Assembly: GCA_964389375.1 (NCBI GenBank)
Contig: CAYMDP010000007.1
Span: 28,085-92,084 of the forward strand
Origin: CAYMDP01 sp964389375
Lineage (GTDB): Bacteria > Bdellovibrionota > Bdellovibrionia > Bdellovibrionales > UBA1609
Length of the DNA: 64,000 bases
Direction: 5' to 3'
The notes under the pieces were generated by a model. The model was not told where the DNA came from and did no database searches. It saw nothing but the letters and a program-made list of their open reading frames with translations. The position numbers and the translations under genes were made by a program. Shown here in pieces: positions 60,835-64,000 of this stretch (position 1 is the first letter of the stretch; every line of letters starts with the position of its first letter).

Positions 60835-61302
60835 TTAGAACCGTTTCAATTGTTTGTGTTTTGGGGAGTCGCTGATTTTTTTATAGATATTATTGATGTG
60901 AGTTTTTAGTGTGGACTTGGAAATAAAGATGGAGTCCGCGATTTCAGCGTTCGTCATGCCCGACATGACTAGATCGTAAATTTCAATTTCCCGCCTTGTT
61001 AGACCCAGTGACTGTAAGCCAGCTATATTGTCCCTGTGTTCATTATCAGAGATTAATATAAAAGTTGCTGTGGACATCTTGTCTTTTAAAAATACTAAGT
61101 CGCAGTGTATATTTTTGATCATCTGATTGCGAACAAGGTGGGAGTGATGAAGGTCTTTACTTTTAACCCTTGAATTGTAGATCGCTATACACCCTTGGGT
61201 GCATTTTTTGCCCCTTTGGTCTCCGCAGAGGGTGTTACAGGTCTTATTCTGATGTAAGACAGTGCCTTCGCTGTCTCTAATGCATATGCCAACGTTTTTC
61301 AA
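60835..61302 (-). CDS. LuxR-type regulator with Cys-rich N-terminus
   Basis: A 155-residue protein. The N-terminal half is PAS-like (VGICIRDSEGTVLHQNKT) and holds six cysteines, four of them spaced C22-x3-C26-x7-C34-x3-C38. The C-terminal half is a LuxR/GerE HTH domain (LGLTRREIEIYDLVMSGMTN, AEIADSIFISKSTLKTHINN). The cysteines suggest an iron-sulfur or other metal sensor, for example for O2 or NO. It is convergent with the porin gene and divergent from the small secreted gene at 61388. Confidence 0.82.
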   Translation of the reverse strand: MKNVGICIRDSEGTVLHQNKTCNTLCGDQRGKKCTQGCIAIYNSRVKSKDLHHSHLVRNQMIKNIHCDLVFLKDKMSTATFILISDNEHRDNIAGLQSLGLTRREIEIYDLVMSGMTNAEIADSIFISKSTLKTHINNIYKKISDSPKHKQLKRF

Positions 61303-61387
61303 AATCCACCCCTGGGGTTGATAGTTAAAAGGGACCGAAGACTATATAACGGCACAACATTGAACAGAAATACAAAGGAGGTATACC

Positions 61388-61849
61388 ATGAAGACCCAAT
61401 TGTTCGTAGCAGTTCTGTTGTCTCTCTTATTCACTCTAGAGTCTGCAGCGATCTCGAATGACTTTATTTCAAAGTGCTACGATCTAAAAGATGCCAACAT
61501 TTCACTTTGCATCTCAGAGAGTCAAGGCAGTCGGTTGGTCCCCAGAGCGGCTTCAGTTGAGTTGATGTCGCAACTCGATGGGTCGATTTTACTCAGCGGA
61601 ATGCCCTATATTCTTTATTCGCGCTCCGAGGATCCTAAACGGAATTTGAGTCAGTATGTCACGGCGGCGCCGAATATGTTTTGGGATGATCTTCCCGTCC
61701 AAGCGGGTTTACTTTCTCGTCGATTTAGTCCAATTGCATTTGATGGGCATACTGACGAAAGAACACTTCTTGAAGTGGGAGAAGTGAAAGTGGGAGATAG
61801 AGTCTATGAATATACCTATGCTCAAAAAAATATAAACTGGAAAAAATAG
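61388..61849 (+). CDS. Secreted protein of unknown function (island)
   Basis: A 153-residue protein with an excellent ribosome binding site (AAGGAGG) and a signal peptide (LFVAVLLSLLFTLESAA). Two cysteines (SKCYDL and SLCISE) may form a disulfide. The rest is beta-rich with no recognised domain. It is divergent from the Cys-rich LuxR gene with 85 bp between, and that regulator may control it. Confidence 0.7.
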   Translation: MKTQLFVAVLLSLLFTLESAAISNDFISKCYDLKDANISLCISESQGSRLVPRAASVELMSQLDGSILLSGMPYILYSRSEDPKRNLSQYVTAAPNMFWDDLPVQAGLLSRRFSPIAFDGHTDERTLLEVGEVKVGDRVYEYTYAQKNINWKK

Positions 61850-61933
61850 TGATATTCCTAGGGTGCGACTTCTTTGAAACTACATTTGGATTGTAAGCCT
61901 ATCTGCTTCCCAAAAATTCCCGAATAATTTCGG

Positions 61934-62022
61934 ATTAGGTCAGTCTCTTGAAGGAGGTGTCTTGCCCCGGGGCTTCGGTCTTCTGGGTTGCCAATCTAAG
62001 TGGCGATAACCTAAAATGACAT
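61934..62022 (-). pseudogene. Decayed 5' fragment of rsmI
   Basis: Read from the ATG at 62022 it matches the rsmI N-terminus (MSF*VIAT*IGNPEDRSPGAR) but has TAG stops at codons 4 and 9. Similarity to rsmI ends after about 30 codons. It is the remnant created when the island inserted. Confidence 0.88.
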
Positions 62023-62125
62023 GGACTCAGGCTAAGATGATCGAAGGTCTTTTGTCATGTCAAAACAGGATGGTGATTTGGAATGAAGTGGAAAGTTTTA
62101 GCTTCTGAGATCCTTTTTAAGTCGC
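61934..62125. repeat. Island right border: 192-bp direct repeat (rsmI/NUDIX junction copy 2)
   Basis: It is the second copy of 51383-51574, same length and no gaps. It contains the rsmI 5' remnant, the intergenic region and the true start of the NUDIX gene. The stretch 61850-61933 just before it shows nothing recognisable. Confidence 0.93.
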
Positions 62126-62655
62126 GGTTTATTCAATTTCGGGTTGAGCGCTGTTTAACTTCTTCTGGGCTTGAGATGCCAAAGTATTACAAATTCGATT
62201 TTCCCGACTGGGTGCAGGTTGTGGCTCTTCGATCCGATGGGCAAGTCGTTTTGTTGAGGCAATACCGGCACGGAGCGGGTGAGGACTTCTTAGAAGTGCC
62301 CGGAGGCTCGATGGATCCGGGTTCAAAAGAAAGCCCTTTGACCGCAGCTCAACGGGAGCTTCGCGAAGAAACCGGAATGACCTCAAGGCATTGGAAGAAC
62401 CTTGGTTTCGTCTATCCAAACCCTGCGCTTCAAAGCAACAAAATCCATGTTTTTTTAGCAGAGCATTGCGAAGCCACGCACGCACTCGAGAGAGATCCTT
62501 TCGAAGAAATGGAGATTGAGTGTTGCTCGGTTTCAGAACTTCTCTTGCGCCTTGATCAAGGCGAGTTCCAGCATGCCTTAATGATGGCATCACTTGGCTT
62601 AGCTAGATCCGAGCTCTTCAAAATAGCTTCCAGTAACCAGCCCGATCCCACCTAA
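62083..62655 (+). CDS. NUDIX hydrolase, ADP-ribose pyrophosphatase type
   Basis: A 190-residue hydrolase of nucleoside diphosphates linked to another moiety. The Nudix box is GGSMDPGSKESPLTAAQREL followed by REETGM, with the catalytic REXXEE core intact; the loop before the first Glu is about two residues longer than the consensus. The N-terminus (VLASEILFKSRFIQFRVERC) and RQYRHGAGEDFLEVPGG fit the ADP-ribose pyrophosphatase group. It was probably the original neighbour of rsmI. Confidence 0.9.
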   Translation: MKWKVLASEILFKSRFIQFRVERCLTSSGLEMPKYYKFDFPDWVQVVALRSDGQVVLLRQYRHGAGEDFLEVPGGSMDPGSKESPLTAAQRELREETGMTSRHWKNLGFVYPNPALQSNKIHVFLAEHCEATHALERDPFEEMEIECCSVSELLLRLDQGEFQHALMMASLGLARSELFKIASSNQPDPT

Positions 62656-62730
62656 AACTAAGTGGTCTACTCAAAAGCCGAGACTGCCAACATACACCAC
62701 ATCCAATGGCTTGGGTGTGAAGTCGTATTA

Positions 62731-63465
62731 TCAAAAAACGTATTCAAGTTTTATCCGGTGAACCTGCTCTGGTGCAGTCTCGCGGCCGGAATGAACACTA
62801 TCCATAAAAACAATCTTTACTTCAGGTCGAGCGGCAAGGATCTTGTTTACGATGACCGGTTCATTCTCAAAAAACCAAGTTGAAGAAGGCGAAGGCTTTA
62901 GGTTGGCAAAAAATTCGCGTTTAAATTCGGAGTCGTCCAACTCTTTTTGGGGCTTCATTATAAGATACTCAGGTTTTTCTAATGGGAAGCCCCACTGATC
63001 TAAGCTTTTCAAGGTGCCCTCACCCATGCGAGGGCGATCCCGCCCTGTAAGGTATCTGATGTGAGCTCCTGATTTTTTAAGAGCCTCAAGATACTCAACC
63101 GCACCGGGATAGGGCCGATCATGGTGAAGGTGCTGACTCGAAAAGAAGTGTTCTATCCAGTATTCACGGACTGTCTCAAAAAAATCCAAATCCGCCTGAA
63201 TACCAAGTCTCTTCAGCATGGTTTTAATGCCCCAATCTTGAGGGACTCCTTGAGCCTTTTTTAGTAATTCGGCCTGCTGAGGATATTGCTTTCGAAACTC
63301 CGGTTCATCCCCAAGTCGATGCAAGATTTTTTCTGTCCGAAAACTCACGCAATAAAGGGTCGAATCTAAGTCAAAGATGGTCTCAAGGGGGGCGCTTTTG
63401 GGGGCATCCGAGGCCATTTTTAAGATCTGTTTTAGAAGAGATTTAGGGTCTAGATTTTTCTGCAT
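62731..63465 (-). CDS. HAD-superfamily hydrolase
   Basis: A 244-residue protein with HAD motif I FDLDSTLY (nucleophile Asp in DxDST), motif II in IRYLTGRD and later acidic residues in WFFENEPVI that may form motif IV. The helical cap (about 50-120) lies between motifs I and II. It is probably a phosphatase; the substrate is unknown. It has no signal peptide. It is convergent with the NUDIX gene. Confidence 0.8.
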   Translation of the reverse strand: MQKNLDPKSLLKQILKMASDAPKSAPLETIFDLDSTLYCVSFRTEKILHRLGDEPEFRKQYPQQAELLKKAQGVPQDWGIKTMLKRLGIQADLDFFETVREYWIEHFFSSQHLHHDRPYPGAVEYLEALKKSGAHIRYLTGRDRPRMGEGTLKSLDQWGFPLEKPEYLIMKPQKELDDSEFKREFFANLKPSPSSTWFFENEPVIVNKILAARPEVKIVFMDSVHSGRETAPEQVHRIKLEYVF

Positions 63466-63718
63466 ACAAAAAACAACATACCCGAAGTTGGGCCTTTTTG
63501 TCGATCTCTTGTGCAGGGTAAATCCTAAGATTCAAAAACTGGCGTGAAAGAGTTCGACAGTTTTCATGAAGTCTCACTTTGAGTGCATCGGACTAGTACA
63601 GGCCACGGAAATGACAAAGGAATATTAAAACAAAGGCTTAAGTCCGGTCTGTCTCATTCCGATGAATAATGCTGAAGAGTTGCGACGAAGGACTTCGACG
63701 AAAAAGGGAAACTTTATT

Positions 63719-64000
63719 ATGAGTCAATATTACGTCTCTCATGAAGGAAATCAGCTGGGCCCATTTTCTTTAGAACAGATTGTTTCTAAAGTTCAGGCGC
63801 AAGATTTTGCGATGCAAGACTACATCTATGATGAAGGAAAATCAGACTGGGTGATGCTCCTTCAGTTTGGACCAATCGCAGAAAAGCTTAAAAATCACAA
63901 GCCTTCAGCGCCTCCTCCGAAAGTGACTCCAATTCAAGCTCATTCTAAGAAGGATGAAATTCCACAGTCTTTAAAAGACAAGCATCCAGAGTATATGGTT
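63719..64000 (+). CDS. GYF_2-domain protein (partial, continues past the right edge)
   Basis: The first 94 codons are visible, starting at ATG 63719 with AAGGGAA upstream. The N-terminal domain (YYVSHEGNQLGPFSLEQIVS) is a GYF_2 domain with the usual W at the C-terminal half (SDWVMLLQF). It is followed by a Pro/Lys-rich linker (PSAPPPKVTP). It resembles the N-terminus of the protein at 46346. The 63466-63718 gap upstream holds its promoter and nothing else recognisable. Confidence 0.82.
   Translation, partial: MSQYYVSHEGNQLGPFSLEQIVSKVQAQDFAMQDYIYDEGKSDWVMLLQFGPIAEKLKNHKPSAPPPKVTPIQAHSKKDEIPQSLKDKHPEYMV

Noticed and set aside
62662..62883. A 73-residue plus-strand frame after the NUDIX gene
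   Set aside because: It overlaps the convergent HAD gene and has no recognisable content.
1..64000. CRISPR arrays, tRNA or rRNA genes, prophage, insertion sequences
   Set aside because: No regularly spaced repeats, cloverleaf sequences, rRNA segments, integrase or transposase reading frames were seen by eye; a tRNAscan or IS search could still find a short item.

Overview
The window looks like the chromosome of a Gram-negative predatory-type bacterium of the Bdellovibrionota (Bdellovibrio-like). This is inferred from its style: many Cys-lipoproteins and outer-membrane barrels, GYF_2-domain proteins, a PEGA-domain Ser/Thr kinase, AddAB instead of RecBCD, a degenerate GGDEF protein, and frequent GTG/TTG starts. 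No rRNA, tRNA, CRISPR array, phage or insertion sequence was recognised. Genes are densely packed on both strands.

Layout. 1-7090 (minus): a 2-oxoglutarate oxygenase running off the left edge, then recQ-recN-nadK and an M3 oligopeptidase. 7300-14980: lipoproteins, a protein-glutaminase-like secreted enzyme, a LemA/TPM/TPM operon and envelope proteins. 14975-21578: acyl-CoA synthetase, PEGA Ser/Thr kinase, coaE and outer-membrane proteins. 20415-26312: three paralogous FadL-like barrels, two of them paired with related helical lipoproteins. 26320-32060: addB-addA. 32101-36881: envelope genes, a monoacylglycerol-lipase-type hydrolase and nadB. 37064-40644: a two-gene signalling module whose histidine, receiver aspartate and GGDEF residues all look replaced while the c-di-GMP I-site is kept. 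40653-46281: alr, an Mla-type lipid ABC system (permease, ATPase, MCE protein with a C-terminal barrel-like region) and purH. 46346-51471: a GYF/TPR protein, a lipoprotein, a YhaM-like nuclease and rsmI.

The most striking region is 51575-61933, a roughly 10.4-kb island between rsmI and a NUDIX gene that were probably once neighbours. It is bracketed by two ungapped 192-bp direct copies of the rsmI/NUDIX junction (about 84% identical by hand count). The left copy ends in a 14-codon NUDIX fragment and the right copy carries a decayed rsmI 5' fragment with stop codons. The island encodes a nitrite-reduction and anaerobic-growth set: a copper nitrite reductase fused to cytochrome c (nirK), a NirV-like SUMF1 protein, a SCO1 protein, a Crp/Fnr regulator, NnrS, a B12-dependent ribonucleotide reductase (nrdJ), a DUF2249-like small protein, an alginate-export-type porin and a Cys-rich LuxR regulator. 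Four Fnr/Dnr-type dyads (three exactly TGAT-N4-ATCA, one with a single change) sit 63-77 bp (centre to start codon) upstream of nirK, nnrS, nrdJ and the DUF2249-like gene. Each has a plausible -10 hexamer at class II spacing, so the island appears to be one self-regulated regulon. No NO reductase gene was seen.

Several long perfect hairpins lie between genes. Two have 47-bp arms in convergent gaps, and two share a GCCAGGTCYGAT...CGGACGC core.
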